In this document: positions 38,454-48,019 of the stretch, piece by piece
Layout of the letters: each line of letters begins with the position of its first letter
Numbering within the stretch: position 1 is the stretch's first letter
Assembly (NCBI RefSeq): GCF_001429045.1
Contig: NZ_LMHY01000022.1
Span: 328,724 to 392,723, forward strand
Source: Pseudomonas sp. Root71
Lineage (GTDB): Bacteria > Pseudomonadota > Gammaproteobacteria > Pseudomonadales > Pseudomonadaceae
Reading direction: 5' to 3'
DNA length: 64,000 nt
Made by a program: the position numbers and the translations under genes
The notes under the pieces: model-generated
The model's input: only the letters and a program-made list of their open reading frames with translations
What the model was told of the DNA's origin: nothing
Database searches by the model: none

Positions 38454-39944
38454 TCACTTGGTTTTCACCACCGCCGGCGGGGTCCAGTCGCCATCGAGGG
38501 CATCGGCTTGCGGCCAGTAGGCGCGGATGTACAGCGAGAACCCGGCGCCGTTGGGCGAGGGCAGCCAGTTGCTTTCCTTGTCCTGGCCCGGTGATTCGCT
38601 TTGCACGTAGAGAGTCAGCGAGCCGTCTGGGTTGGTTTGCAGGGACTTGTTCTTGGTGCCGATGGAGTAGCGCTTGAGCTCGTTCGGCGAGAAGAAGTGC
38701 TGTTCGTTGTACAGCGTCAGCGACCAGAACCCCTTGACCGGCGGCAGCTTGCCCTTGGCGAACGTGACGCTGTAGCCGTACTGGCCGTTGAGACGCAGGC
38801 CGTTCTCATCCAGGTCCTGGTAGAAGTATTTGGTCTCTTTCTGCTGGTTCACGAAAATGTTCGAGCGCGCGACGGCGGTACGGGTGAAATAATCGGTGCC
38901 GAACGCTGCGCCGTTGCTTACCGTGCTCCAGTGATTGGGCAATTGCAGGCCGTAGTTGCGGAACTGCAACAGCGGGTCGATCACTTCTTTGTCGGCCTTT
39001 TTCGCCTCGTCGATCATCGCGGCGCGCAGTTGCGGGTCGGCCTTGGCGATGGCCGCGAGGGCGGTCATTTGTGCGTAGCGGGCGTCTTCGCCCGGTAATG
39101 GCTTGGCGTCCTTGAGCAAGGCCGGCAGTTCGTCGAAGAACTTTTCCGGCACAACCCATTTGGTTTCGGCGCTGCCTTCAGAAGCCTGGGCCGGGAATTT
39201 CGGCAACCGGGCCCAGTTGCGCTTCTTCATCTTGCCGTCGTACTGCGACAGCGGGTACATGTCGATGCCCGACAATGCCGGCTGCACGGCCAGGCGGTCA
39301 GCGGCGGTGTCGTCCTGAAATACCCGAGGAATCACGAACCCGGTGTTTGTACGCGCCCGGTACACCCGCTTGATGCCCGGCGGCACCTTGCCGTTCCAGT
39401 CCGGCCCGACCAGCAGGTAGAAACCCGGTTGGGTGTTATACATTTTACCCATCTCGGCGAAGCTGTCGGAGCGCAGGTCGACCACCTGATATACCCAGAA
39501 GCGGCCGTCGAAGTCCGGCACTTGCAGCACCACCGGCTCAAGGTCCAGGGCGATGCTGCCGGCGCCGTACACCACGTCCTGGTTCGGGCAGGCCACCAGC
39601 CGCTCGGCCGGGTCGATGTAGTCGCTGAGCATCGACAACCGATTGATCGGGGCCACCGGTACGATGCCGCCCATCAAGCCGGGCTCGGGCAAGTCCTTGA
39701 AGGCCTGGCGACGATTGAAGATGTTGGCCATCGGCCAGGCCCAGAAATACGCCTCGCGCGCCATCATGCGTACGTACGGTTCAGTTACTTTGGTACCGGC
39801 AACAGGGCCTGAGACAGGGCTGGCGGCCGGAGCGGCGACTGTGGCTTGCGCTGCGTAACCCTGCGTACTCAATAGCGCTGTGGCTGTGAGCGTACTGGCC
39901 AGAGACAAGGCGAAGAGGGCATGGCGCCGGGGCAAACGATTCAT
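38454..39944 (-). CDS. Exported DUF1254/DUF1214 protein
   Basis: A 496-residue protein with a signal peptide (HALFALSLASTLTATALLSTQGYAAQA). The N-terminal half is DUF1254 (MMAREAYFWAWPMANIFNRR, NQDVVYGAGSIALDLEPVVL, FWVYQVVDLRSDSFAEMGK), and the C-terminal half is DUF1214 (GFWSLTLYNEQHFFSPNELKR, SLTLYVQSESPG, NWLPSPNGAGFSLYIRAYWP). Proteins of this kind are widespread in soil bacteria and have no established reaction. It lies 109 bases downstream of the alpha/beta hydrolase in the same direction, and may be expressed with it. Confidence 0.85.
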   Translation of the reverse strand: MNRLPRRHALFALSLASTLTATALLSTQGYAAQATVAAPAASPVSGPVAGTKVTEPYVRMMAREAYFWAWPMANIFNRRQAFKDLPEPGLMGGIVPVAPINRLSMLSDYIDPAERLVACPNQDVVYGAGSIALDLEPVVLQVPDFDGRFWVYQVVDLRSDSFAEMGKMYNTQPGFYLLVGPDWNGKVPPGIKRVYRARTNTGFVIPRVFQDDTAADRLAVQPALSGIDMYPLSQYDGKMKKRNWARLPKFPAQASEGSAETKWVVPEKFFDELPALLKDAKPLPGEDARYAQMTALAAIAKADPQLRAAMIDEAKKADKEVIDPLLQFRNYGLQLPNHWSTVSNGAAFGTDYFTRTAVARSNIFVNQQKETKYFYQDLDENGLRLNGQYGYSVTFAKGKLPPVKGFWSLTLYNEQHFFSPNELKRYSIGTKNKSLQTNPDGSLTLYVQSESPGQDKESNWLPSPNGAGFSLYIRAYWPQADALDGDWTPPAVVKTK

Positions 39945-40053
39945 GAAGCGTCCTTACTGGCTGGCAGTCAATGGATGCAGGTGATTCGCTCTCAAGATAG
40001 CTCATCTTTACCCCGGTGCTGTTCAACGCAGGCGCGAGAACGTCAGATCGACC

Positions 40054-41121
40054 TCAAAGATGATCGGCATCAATCACTGCCTTGGCGAACGCCTGGGGAT
40101 CTTCCTGCGGCAAGTTGTGGCCGATGCCGCCGTTGATCAGGCGGAACTGATATTTGCCGGTGAAGCGCTTGGCATAGTCTTCAGGTGCCGGGTGCGGTGC
40201 GCCGTTGGCATCGCCTTCAAGGGTAATGGTCGGTACGCTGATGGACGGTGCCGTGGCCAGTTTCTGCTCCAGCGCTTCGTATCGGCTCTCACCTTGGACC
40301 AGGCCCAGGCGCCAGCGGTAGTTGAACACGGTGATATCGACATGATCGGGGTTGTCCAGCGCCTTGGCACTGCGGTCGAAGGTGGCGTCATCGAACGCCC
40401 ATTTCGGCGAAGCCAGTTGCCAGATCAATTTGGCGAAGTCGTGAGTGTTCTTCTCGTAACCGGCGCGACCACGGTCAGTGGCGAAGTAGAACTGATACCA
40501 CCACTGCAATTCCGCCTTGGGTGGCAACGGGTTCTTGCCGGCGGCCTGGTTGCCGATCAGATAACCGCTGACCGAGACCAGCGCCTTGACCCGCTCCGGC
40601 CACAGCGCCGAGACAATGTCGGCCGAACGCGCACCCCAGTCATAGCCACCGAGCACCGCTTGCTTGATCTTCAGGGCATCCATGAAGTCGATGACATCAC
40701 TGGCCAGTGCAGCCGGTTGGCCATTGCGCAGGGTTTTGTCGGAGAGAAAATGCGTATCGCCATAACCGCGGGCATAGGGCATCAGCACCCGATAACCCTT
40801 GGCGGCCAGCAACGGCGCGACTTCGTCATAGCTGTGGATGTCATACGGCCAGCCGTGCAGCAGGATCACCACCGGCCCGTTGGCCGGACCGGTTTCAGCG
40901 TACGCCACATCCAGCAGTCCGGCGTTGACATGCTTGAGCGGGCCGAACGGCGAGGGCGCTGCCTGGGTGGTGCCGGCAGGGGCCAACGCCGGCTGCGCGG
41001 TGGCGGCCGTTTGTGCGTGGGCCGCGCCAAGTACGCCGAACAGTGTCAGCGCGAGGATCGAAGGGCCGACCAGGTGGCGACGAGTCTTGCCGGGGTTGCT
41101 GTTGCGCAGTGCCATCTTCAT
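40054..41121 (-). CDS. Exported alpha/beta hydrolase (epoxide-hydrolase / dehalogenase type)
   Basis: A 355-residue hydrolase. The export signal is at residues about 18-37 (GPSILALTLFGVLGAAHAQ). The oxyanion segment is ILLHGWPYDIHSYDEVAPLL (HGWP), the nucleophile is Asp in LGGYDWGARSADI, and the catalytic His is near the C-terminus in NGGIGHNLPQEDPQAF. An Asp nucleophile in GYDWG is the mark of epoxide hydrolases and related haloacid dehalogenases. GGAGAGATCCC precedes ATG 41121. Substrate unknown. Confidence 0.82.
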   Translation of the reverse strand: MKMALRNSNPGKTRRHLVGPSILALTLFGVLGAAHAQTAATAQPALAPAGTTQAAPSPFGPLKHVNAGLLDVAYAETGPANGPVVILLHGWPYDIHSYDEVAPLLAAKGYRVLMPYARGYGDTHFLSDKTLRNGQPAALASDVIDFMDALKIKQAVLGGYDWGARSADIVSALWPERVKALVSVSGYLIGNQAAGKNPLPPKAELQWWYQFYFATDRGRAGYEKNTHDFAKLIWQLASPKWAFDDATFDRSAKALDNPDHVDITVFNYRWRLGLVQGESRYEALEQKLATAPSISVPTITLEGDANGAPHPAPEDYAKRFTGKYQFRLINGGIGHNLPQEDPQAFAKAVIDADHL

Positions 41122-41346
41122 GGGATCTCTCCTTTACCAGCCATGGGTCAGGGGATCCGTCCGAGCCCCTTCAAACCTTGCGAGCATTGGAGCGCGGCAA
41201 CGTATCTGGCCTGTGTCCAATCGTCGGCCGGATGAAAGTCTGTGTATCGAGGTGTCGCGCCGATACACTGTGATACCAAGTCCCAGGGCCGAGTCGGCAG
41301 CCGTCATAAGCTTGGATAGTCGAGCAGTCTGCTGATTGTCGGCGCA

Positions 41347-41988
41347 TCAATCCACTGCATGGGAAAGTCCCCAGAGTGCCAGCAACGGCTTGTCGGTTGA
41401 CCTCATGGAATGGACAGCCGATGGTGGGTTGAACACTACGCCGCCCGGCCCGGGATTCCACCAGCCAACATCTTCCCGATACCAGTAACCTTCCGATAGA
41501 ACGACATAAAACTCTGCCGGAGGATGCTTGTGGTACGGATAGCAAAGTTTGGGCTCCATTACCGCCAACCCCACTGTCAAAGTTGAACATTCAAGCAGTG
41601 CGCCCTTGCCGAGAATCAGCGCATGTCGGTGCCTTTCTTCAAACGCATCATCGTCCCCTTCTGAAGCCGATCGTTTTATCCAGCGACTACTGGACAGCAG
41701 GGTCTCAAGAGCCGATAGCAGAATCTTGAAGTCCCGATCCGTTCGGGGAGCATCCGCCAATGCCCGTGCTACCGTGGGCTCCAGGCAAGCGGGCAGGGAA
41801 GTGCCCGAGAACGGAGGCAAGCCGATGTCCAGGCGCGCATTGCTCAAGGCACAAACACAGATTTCTGTATCCACGCCATCATCACTACTCCCTTGAGAAT
41901 GACGGGCCAGGATTCGCAGGAGTGCCTCGCGCATCACCACTCCCTGTATCAGGAGTTCTTGTTCCGACATCTGTAAATACGACTGCAT
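41347..41988 (-). CDS. DMSP-lyase-family cupin (DddQ-like)
   Basis: A 213-residue protein whose C-terminal cupin resembles DddQ and the wider dimethylsulfoniopropionate lyase family. Metal-site residues are in YPYHKHPPAEFYVVLSEGYW (two His, Glu and Tyr), followed by a later His in NPPSAVHSMRSTDKPLLALW. The N-terminal part is helical. DddQ enzymes split DMSP to dimethylsulfide and acrylate, but many relatives have not been tested, so the activity here is not assured. It is the last gene of a minus-strand run with an MFS transporter and a GlxA-type regulator. Confidence 0.68.
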   Translation of the reverse strand: MQSYLQMSEQELLIQGVVMREALLRILARHSQGSSDDGVDTEICVCALSNARLDIGLPPFSGTSLPACLEPTVARALADAPRTDRDFKILLSALETLLSSSRWIKRSASEGDDDAFEERHRHALILGKGALLECSTLTVGLAVMEPKLCYPYHKHPPAEFYVVLSEGYWYREDVGWWNPGPGGVVFNPPSAVHSMRSTDKPLLALWGLSHAVD

Positions 41989-42126
41989 GACCGTTTACCT
42001 CTTGAACGTAACTGGCAGGTGACTTTGAAAACTCAGTGATCCATCCGTCGAGATGCCTCCTGGTTTTCTGGGCGAAGAGTTCGATTCGCAATGGCCAATG
42101 CTGAAATCGCGCCGGAAACGATTGGG

Positions 42127-43278
42127 TTAATTGCGAAGAAATCGTGCTGTTGCACTGACAAAAACGAGGAGGACAATCAGACCGCCCAGAGCGAACGACA
42201 AGGTGCTTAGATGGGCGACCGCCCCAATAAACACGGGACCGATCAGAATGCCCGCGTAACCCATCGAGATGACAGCGGGGATCGCTACTGCCTGTGGCAT
42301 ACGTTGCTGGCGGCCCACGGAGGTAAAGAGCACAGGGACAATGTTCGAGCAGCCAGCCCCGACCAAGGCATAGCCGATCAAGGACGCGGGCCAGCCATCG
42401 ATTCCAAGGGACACAATCATGCCCGCGGCTGCGCAAAGCCCGCCAAGCGCAACGACGCGCACGCCGCCCAGTTTGCTGACGATGGCGTCCCCCGTCAGGC
42501 GGCCCACAGTCATCGCAGCGGCGAAGGATGCGTAGCCCAAACCGGAGATGCTCGGCTCTAACCCTCGGTTTGAGACAAGGAAGACTGCGCTCCAGTCAAG
42601 CATTGCACCTTCAGTGAGGAAGACGATGAAACAGAGCGTCCCTAAAAGCAGCACGATACCTCTGGGCACCGCGAACAATGGCCCACCCCGTTCGGTGCCA
42701 TAAGTCAGCAAAGCAGGCGCAGCCTTGTAAAGCGATCCCAAAACGGTGGCAACGATACAGAGCGCCGCAATCAGTGGATCGAGCCCTAAGGTCAATAAAG
42801 CGGTCATGGCCCCGGCGCCCACTATGCCTCCGACGCTGTAAAGGCCATGGAAGCCGGACTGAAGTGCCTGCCCGCTGTTTTTCTCGACGATGACGGACTG
42901 TATGTTCATGGCGCAATCAAGCATGCCCATACTGGCACCGAAGAGAGTGACAGCGATGACCAAGCCAGGCAGCCAGGCCACGGTGCTCAACAGTGGAAGA
43001 ACAGCACACAAGACAATCGTCGCCCAGATTACGACCGGTCGGCATCCATAGTGTGCAGTGAGATAGCCAGCGAAGGGCATGGCCACAATAGATCCTCCGC
43101 CAAGGCCAAGCAGCAGCAAACCCAGGCCACCATCGTCCAGGCCGGCGCGTGCTTTAACCAATGGAACCAGAGGCGCCCAAGCGGACATGAGTAAGCCTGC
43201 GATGAGGAAGGCAATGCGTGTAGACATCCGCTCGCTGTGGTTAGCCGTGGTTATCAACACCGGCGATGGAGCATTCAT
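42127..43278 (-). CDS. MFS transporter
   Basis: A 383-residue protein with about 12 membrane helices. The cytoplasmic loop after helix 2 has YLTAHYGCRPVVIW, an MFS motif-A equivalent, and GFHGLYSVGGIVGAGAM resembles the YbjJ-type subgroup. The substrate cannot be stated. It lies 138 bases upstream of the DddQ-like gene and 96 bases downstream of the GlxA-type regulator on the same strand; import or export of a substrate or product of the island is likely. Confidence 0.82.
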   Translation of the reverse strand: MNAPSPVLITTANHSERMSTRIAFLIAGLLMSAWAPLVPLVKARAGLDDGGLGLLLLGLGGGSIVAMPFAGYLTAHYGCRPVVIWATIVLCAVLPLLSTVAWLPGLVIAVTLFGASMGMLDCAMNIQSVIVEKNSGQALQSGFHGLYSVGGIVGAGAMTALLTLGLDPLIAALCIVATVLGSLYKAAPALLTYGTERGGPLFAVPRGIVLLLGTLCFIVFLTEGAMLDWSAVFLVSNRGLEPSISGLGYASFAAAMTVGRLTGDAIVSKLGGVRVVALGGLCAAAGMIVSLGIDGWPASLIGYALVGAGCSNIVPVLFTSVGRQQRMPQAVAIPAVISMGYAGILIGPVFIGAVAHLSTLSFALGGLIVLLVFVSATARFLRN

Positions 43279-43374
43279 AATTCTCGGTAATCCTTATCGA
43301 TGATGTCAGCCATCGTTTACTCGGCTTGGACAGTGCGGGTTTCGTATGTTTTTCGCGTGCACGGGTTTCAAAAC

Positions 43375-44409
43375 TTAGCGCCTGCGCTCATACGTTGCTC
43401 TATAACTGCTTGGCGCTACGCCAAAGAAGTCACGAAAGCGCATATGGAAGTTGGCGAAACTACAGAAGCCGGTCGCAATCGCGATATCGGTGATCGGCCG
43501 ATTGCTCTGCAGAATAAGCTGTCGCGCTCGAGTCAAGCGCAGCTCAAGGTAGTAGCGTGTGGGCGTGGCGCCCACGAAACGGCAGAAGCGCCGCTCCAAT
43601 TGTCGTCGGGAAATGTTCACACATTCAGCCAGCTCGTCGATCGATAGCGGCTCTTCGATATTCTTTTGCATCAGTTCTAAAGCGAGCTTCAGGGTTTGTG
43701 GCAAGGTGGGGTCAGAGTCAACTATGACGGTCGATATCCCTGACACTTCAGAGGTTTGATCGCAACTGAGTATTTCCTCGACAGCATGGGTCAGCGAAAC
43801 GCCTTGTTTAGCGGTGATGAGCTCCAGCATCATGCGTAACGAGCTGCTGGCGCCGGCGCACGTGATACGGTTTCGATCGATTACGTGCGTTCGACAAGTG
43901 ACCAGGACTTTGGGGAAAACATCCTCCATCATCGCTCGCCCATCTGGATGGAAGGCACACTCGACACCGTCCATTAACTGGGCTTCCGCCAGAAAAAACG
44001 CACCATTCCACAAACCGCCCATGGTCGCGCCAAGAGATGCGAGGTTACGTAGCTTGCGCCGTAACAGTGGGTCGCTGATCAGCTTCACTCGCAAACCACC
44101 AGCGACAATGAGAACGTCGATACGATCCGGTAGTTGGGATAACTCCAGGTCCGCTGAAATGGCGATTCCCAGATCGCTCATCACAAGACGGTTCTTGATG
44201 CCGACCGTCAACACCTCAAACGCCGGCGTCTCGCTAATCAGGTTGGCGGTCACCAGCGCATCGATAGCGCCGGTGAACGACATCATCGAGAAATTGTTCA
44301 AAAGCACGAAAGCTACACGAGTCACCGCCTGCGGCTTTATTGGTTTCTGCGCCGTATAGGAGTACCCCATGTTCTTGTCTTTAAGCACGCTCTCGAATAC
44401 GAATGGCAT
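43375..44409 (-). CDS. GlxA-family AraC-type transcriptional regulator
   Basis: A 344-residue activator of the GbdR/CdhR type. Residues about 30-190 form a DJ-1/PfpI-like domain (RVAFVLLNNFSMMSFTGAID, IDVLIVAGGLRVK, GGLWNGAFFLAEA) without a catalytic cysteine at the elbow. Residues about 230-340 are the AraC DNA-binding domain (INISRRQLERRFCRFVGATP, SNRPITDIAIATGFCSFANF). This subfamily controls glycine betaine, carnitine and other quaternary-amine catabolism. AGAGGA precedes ATG 44409. It is a paralogue of the regulator at 59917. Confidence 0.85.
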   Translation of the reverse strand: MPFVFESVLKDKNMGYSYTAQKPIKPQAVTRVAFVLLNNFSMMSFTGAIDALVTANLISETPAFEVLTVGIKNRLVMSDLGIAISADLELSQLPDRIDVLIVAGGLRVKLISDPLLRRKLRNLASLGATMGGLWNGAFFLAEAQLMDGVECAFHPDGRAMMEDVFPKVLVTCRTHVIDRNRITCAGASSSLRMMLELITAKQGVSLTHAVEEILSCDQTSEVSGISTVIVDSDPTLPQTLKLALELMQKNIEEPLSIDELAECVNISRRQLERRFCRFVGATPTRYYLELRLTRARQLILQSNRPITDIAIATGFCSFANFHMRFRDFFGVAPSSYRATYERRR

Positions 44410-44457
44410 AAGTCCTCTTTGACACCTTTACCAATAGCTACGAAACCGTTTCGCAAT

Positions 44458-45807
44458 CTAGACAGCGGTTTTTGGCGCAGACAGCAACAAATCCAAGAAT
44501 GACTGGCAGTCATCGCTCTCAGGCAGTGCATCAACACTGTTCTTGATCGCATTGCTGAGCGTGGATCCCAAGCTGTCATCAGCCAGCAAATGATATTTAG
44601 CCGTGAGTTCGGCACTCGACATAGGGTTGCCGGGGTCGCCCTTGGCCGTCGCGGTTGGGCTCGTAAGACGCGTGCCGTCTTTCAGGGTAACCGTGACGCG
44701 GGAGAGGATTTCCTCAGGGAACCTGGCGGACAGGTCGGGCGCCTCGTGAAGGGTTATCTTCCCGCTGATGTTCAGGATGTCTGGCGCATGAATGGAGTCC
44801 CCGGTGACTTCGTCAGGGCCCAGCTTTCCACGAACGATCAAGGCGGCCAGCGGAAATGCGAGCGCGTACTGGGCCTCGTCCGCACTCTTCGGAAAATGCC
44901 CCTGCAGGCACACAGACTCGTGGAATGTCTCGACATCGATGGTCTCGATCAACTCTGCAGTGATGACTGGATGTGCTCGCATCAAATCGGTCATGGCCGT
45001 GAGTGCCGGTTGCGCCCAGCGACATACCGGCCATGGTTTGAAATATTGCTCGTCGATCTCCCAACGGGTTCCGATGTCCTGCCAGAAAGTGGAAATCTCC
45101 AAAGGTTCAACAGTGGCGGCTGGAGCGCCAGTGACACCGAGCTGTGCCATCAGTAATGCGTTCAGTCCGGCATACGCCCCGGCGCCGTGGGCATCGCGCA
45201 ACATCGTCGGAAAGCTCACCAGGCGCATCATCGGGCACCTCGGGCCGAAGTATTCCGCGATACCCAGCGCATGACGGAATGTCGTTTCATCAAGCTTCAG
45301 CAAGCGGGCTCCGGCGCAAACGACCCCGATCCCGGAAAAGGCACCTGAAGCATGATATTCCGGGGCAGTGGCCATCAATGCCTGGCCCGCCCGCAAGGCA
45401 GTCTCGTAACCGATGCACAGTGCGCTGAGGAACTCTTCGCCGCTGATGTCTTTGCCCTGACGACGATACGCGTCTACCAATGCAACAACGGCCGGGACTA
45501 CGGTCGCACCCGCATGTCCCTTGGAGGTGAAGTGACCTTCATGTGCATCCAGGCTATCAACGCAGAAACCGCCGGCATACGCGGCGCCCAATGGGTGTAC
45601 GGCTCTGCCGTCGAACCAAAGGCGACTGGACAGCTTGTTGGCAGTGTAGTGGGTGTCAGCGTAGGTTTTGAGCATCACGCTGGTTTGATTATTGCGAGCT
45701 CCGGCGGCCACGCCAATGATGTCGAGCAGGCAAGTTTTGAGCAACTCGCGTGTATGTAGGGGCGCGTCCTTGTAACTGAAATTCTGGACGAATGAATACA
45801 ACTGCAT
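44458..45807 (-). CDS. MmgE/PrpD family protein
   Basis: A 449-residue protein of the 2-methylcitrate dehydratase fold. Landmarks are CLLDIIGVAAGARN, SLDAHEGHFTSKGHAGATVVPA (Asp/His/Lys near the active site) and YFGPRCPMMRLVSFPTMLRDAHGAGAYAGL. The family includes methylcitrate dehydratase, cis-aconitate decarboxylase and iminodisuccinate epimerase, so the reaction cannot be fixed. The frame is open to 45867, but ATG 45807 starts the usual first strand. A terminator separates it from the ABC-transporter genes upstream, so it has its own promoter or is expressed by read-through. Confidence 0.78.
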   Translation of the reverse strand: MQLYSFVQNFSYKDAPLHTRELLKTCLLDIIGVAAGARNNQTSVMLKTYADTHYTANKLSSRLWFDGRAVHPLGAAYAGGFCVDSLDAHEGHFTSKGHAGATVVPAVVALVDAYRRQGKDISGEEFLSALCIGYETALRAGQALMATAPEYHASGAFSGIGVVCAGARLLKLDETTFRHALGIAEYFGPRCPMMRLVSFPTMLRDAHGAGAYAGLNALLMAQLGVTGAPAATVEPLEISTFWQDIGTRWEIDEQYFKPWPVCRWAQPALTAMTDLMRAHPVITAELIETIDVETFHESVCLQGHFPKSADEAQYALAFPLAALIVRGKLGPDEVTGDSIHAPDILNISGKITLHEAPDLSARFPEEILSRVTVTLKDGTRLTSPTATAKGDPGNPMSSAELTAKYHLLADDSLGSTLSNAIKNSVDALPESDDCQSFLDLLLSAPKTAV

Positions 45808-45842
45808 TTCAATATTCCCGAGTGATGAACGCCGAAACGGAT

Positions 45843-45868
45843 AAAAAAGTTGCCCGGTGAAGGGCAAC
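45843..45868 (-). terminator. Rho-independent terminator after the first betaine-type ABC operon
   Basis: On the minus strand GTTGCCC-type arms (45862-45868 and 45849-45855) pair around a 6-base loop and are followed by six T residues (A tract 45843-45848 on the plus strand). It ends the proV-proW-proX transcript before the MmgE/PrpD gene. Confidence 0.85.
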
Positions 45869-45894
45869 CTTTTATGCAGCTTTATAAGAAGGGA

Positions 45895-46938
45895 CTAGTT
45901 CTTTGCGGTGGCGGTATTTGCCGCGGCGCGAGCGTCTGCCAGCCAGCTGTCGTATTTCGCGCGATGAGCCGCGATCCATTCTTTGGCGTGCCGGGTAATG
46001 TCAGCCGCACTTTTTTCGCCATCGTGCATTTTGAGATTTTGCGCGCTTTCATCGTCGGTAGTGATCTGCATTTCAGACAGGAACTTCACGGCCGCCGGAT
46101 TTTTCTCGGCGAACTCTTTGTTGATTACCGCTTTGACACTGTCTACCGCGAAACCAAGGTTTTTACCATTGAAGGTAGTGTTGACATCGTTTTTGCCACC
46201 TGGAAGATCCGTACGCGGCACGGTCAGCCAGACAACATCTTTACCTTCGACCAGAACACCGGAGATCCACTGAGGTACCCAGGTGTAATAGAGAACTGGC
46301 TTGCCTTGTTTGTAACGAGCAATGGTGTCGGCCATCAGGGCAAAATAGGAGCCCTGGTTATTTGTGACGGTTTTTTCCAGGCCATAGGCTTTCATGTGGT
46401 GGGCAATGATGAGCTCACATCCCCAACCAGGGTTGCAACCAGTGAGGTCAGCTTTACCGTCACCATTAGCATCGAACAGTTTGGCAATTTCCGGTTTCTG
46501 TAAATCTTCGATAGAGGTGATGTGGTGTTCATCAGCCGTTTTCTTGTCAATCATGTAGCCCTGCAACACGCCCGGCATAATGTCGCCGGTTTTCACCATC
46601 GTCTCATCGCCACCGGCCTTCTGGTAGAAAGATTTGTGCAGCTCCTCCCACAGATGTACCGAGAAATCAGCGTCACCATTGGAAATCGCTACCATCATGG
46701 TGGAGTACTCGGTTTCCTTGGGTGTCTCAACGTCGTAGCCCAATTCCTTGAGACCCGCCATTGCAATCTCTCCACGGAATCGCTCTTCGGCGATTGACGG
46801 GAAAATGGGAGTGATCGATACCCCTTTTCCGGGCAACTGCGCCGTGGCGGCCGATGCGAAAACAGGTGAAACCGCTAGTACTAAAAGCGCCACAGAATGA
46901 ATGAATTTCTGTTTTATTCCGACTGTTGTGAAGTTCAT
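45895..46938 (-). CDS. Glycine betaine/proline-type ABC transporter substrate-binding protein (ProX/OpuAC)
   Basis: A 347-residue periplasmic binding protein with a signal peptide (FIHSVALLVLAVSPVFASAATA). The family pattern is seen in ISNGDADFSVHLWEELHK, CNPGWGCELIIAHHMKAYGL and KPVLYYTWVPQWISG, where Trp and Tyr residues are likely to form the aromatic cage for a quaternary ammonium ligand. It is the third gene in proV-proW-proX. The ligand is not known; glycine betaine, carnitine, stachydrine and DMSP are all plausible. Confidence 0.88.
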   Translation of the reverse strand: MNFTTVGIKQKFIHSVALLVLAVSPVFASAATAQLPGKGVSITPIFPSIAEERFRGEIAMAGLKELGYDVETPKETEYSTMMVAISNGDADFSVHLWEELHKSFYQKAGGDETMVKTGDIMPGVLQGYMIDKKTADEHHITSIEDLQKPEIAKLFDANGDGKADLTGCNPGWGCELIIAHHMKAYGLEKTVTNNQGSYFALMADTIARYKQGKPVLYYTWVPQWISGVLVEGKDVVWLTVPRTDLPGGKNDVNTTFNGKNLGFAVDSVKAVINKEFAEKNPAAVKFLSEMQITTDDESAQNLKMHDGEKSAADITRHAKEWIAAHRAKYDSWLADARAAANTATAKN

Positions 46939-47005
46939 TATTGTTTACCTTGGCTGGATTACTAAGTTGGCATTTCTTTTGGTTCACGACGCGCCACTGA
47001 GCGGG

Positions 47006-47971
47006 TTAACTTTCTTTGGGACTGACTTCTATTGTTGTAATCGCGTTTTTTCTTTTCAGGCGATAAATGACACCCGCCGGGCCGGTCTGGTACCAGTGCT
47101 CACCTTTGGTTGCTCTGTTACTGCGCTCGCCCATCGCCTGGGTCAGGCGGTCAAGGAAAATCGCCAGCAATACCAGGCCCAAGCCACCGACGGTTGCCAA
47201 GCCCATATCAAGGCGGCCAATCCCGCGAAGCACCATCATCCCCAACCCACCAACCGAAATCATTGATGCGATCACCACCATCGACAGTGACAACATCAAT
47301 GCCTGATTCAAACCCGCCATGATCGTTGGTGCAGCTAAAGGAAGTTGAACCCGCCTCAGCATCTGGCGTGGGGTACATCCGAAAGCCCGGGCGGCCTCAA
47401 CCTTGTCTTCCGGTACCTGGCGAATTCCCAGATTGGTGAGCCTGACCAGTGGTGCTACCGAAAAGATGATCGTGACCAGTACCCCCGGTACGTTGCCGAT
47501 ACCAAACAGCATCACCACGGGTACCAGATAAACAAAAGCAGGCAGTGTTTGCATTGCATCGAGCACTGGCCGCAGAAGCATCTCCAGCCGGTCACTCCGG
47601 GCACACAGGACACCCAGCGGTATGCCAATTACTGCACAGAAAAACAGTGAAGTGAGCACCAGAGCGAGGGTAATCATGGCGTCATTCCATACGCCGATCA
47701 CGCCTAATAGCGTAAGAGTAACAAAGCAAAGAATACCTATTTTTTTTCCGCCTACCTGCCAGCCAAAGAGTGTGGCGATAATAATGAATATTGACGGAGG
47801 AATGGCCAGTAGTCCGTACTGAATACCATTAAGTACCTGGTCGATAGGCCATCTTATCGAGCGAAATATCTCGCGGAAATTATGGACCATATAATTCAGG
47901 GCAACTTCTACCCATTGGCCCAAAGGGACGTTGATGGATTGAAACGGGTCTAGAAAACTGAATTCGTTCAT
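47006..47971 (-). CDS. Betaine-type ABC transporter permease (ProW/OpuAB)
   Basis: A 321-residue permease with about seven membrane helices. The typical EAA-like loop is RQVPEDKVEAARAFGCTPRQML, and MQTLPAFVYLVPVVMLFGIGNVPG is a signature of ProW proteins. The N-terminus (FLDPFQSINVPLGQWVEVALNYM) is short. ATG 47971 is chosen because AGGTGA precedes it; the frame continues to 48001. Membrane part of the first importer. Confidence 0.9.
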   Translation of the reverse strand: MNEFSFLDPFQSINVPLGQWVEVALNYMVHNFREIFRSIRWPIDQVLNGIQYGLLAIPPSIFIIIATLFGWQVGGKKIGILCFVTLTLLGVIGVWNDAMITLALVLTSLFFCAVIGIPLGVLCARSDRLEMLLRPVLDAMQTLPAFVYLVPVVMLFGIGNVPGVLVTIIFSVAPLVRLTNLGIRQVPEDKVEAARAFGCTPRQMLRRVQLPLAAPTIMAGLNQALMLSLSMVVIASMISVGGLGMMVLRGIGRLDMGLATVGGLGLVLLAIFLDRLTQAMGERSNRATKGEHWYQTGPAGVIYRLKRKNAITTIEVSPKES

Positions 47972-48019
47972 GCTAATCACCTGAATGTCCGAGCCTGGCA
48001 AGCCAGCTAATAGAGACTA

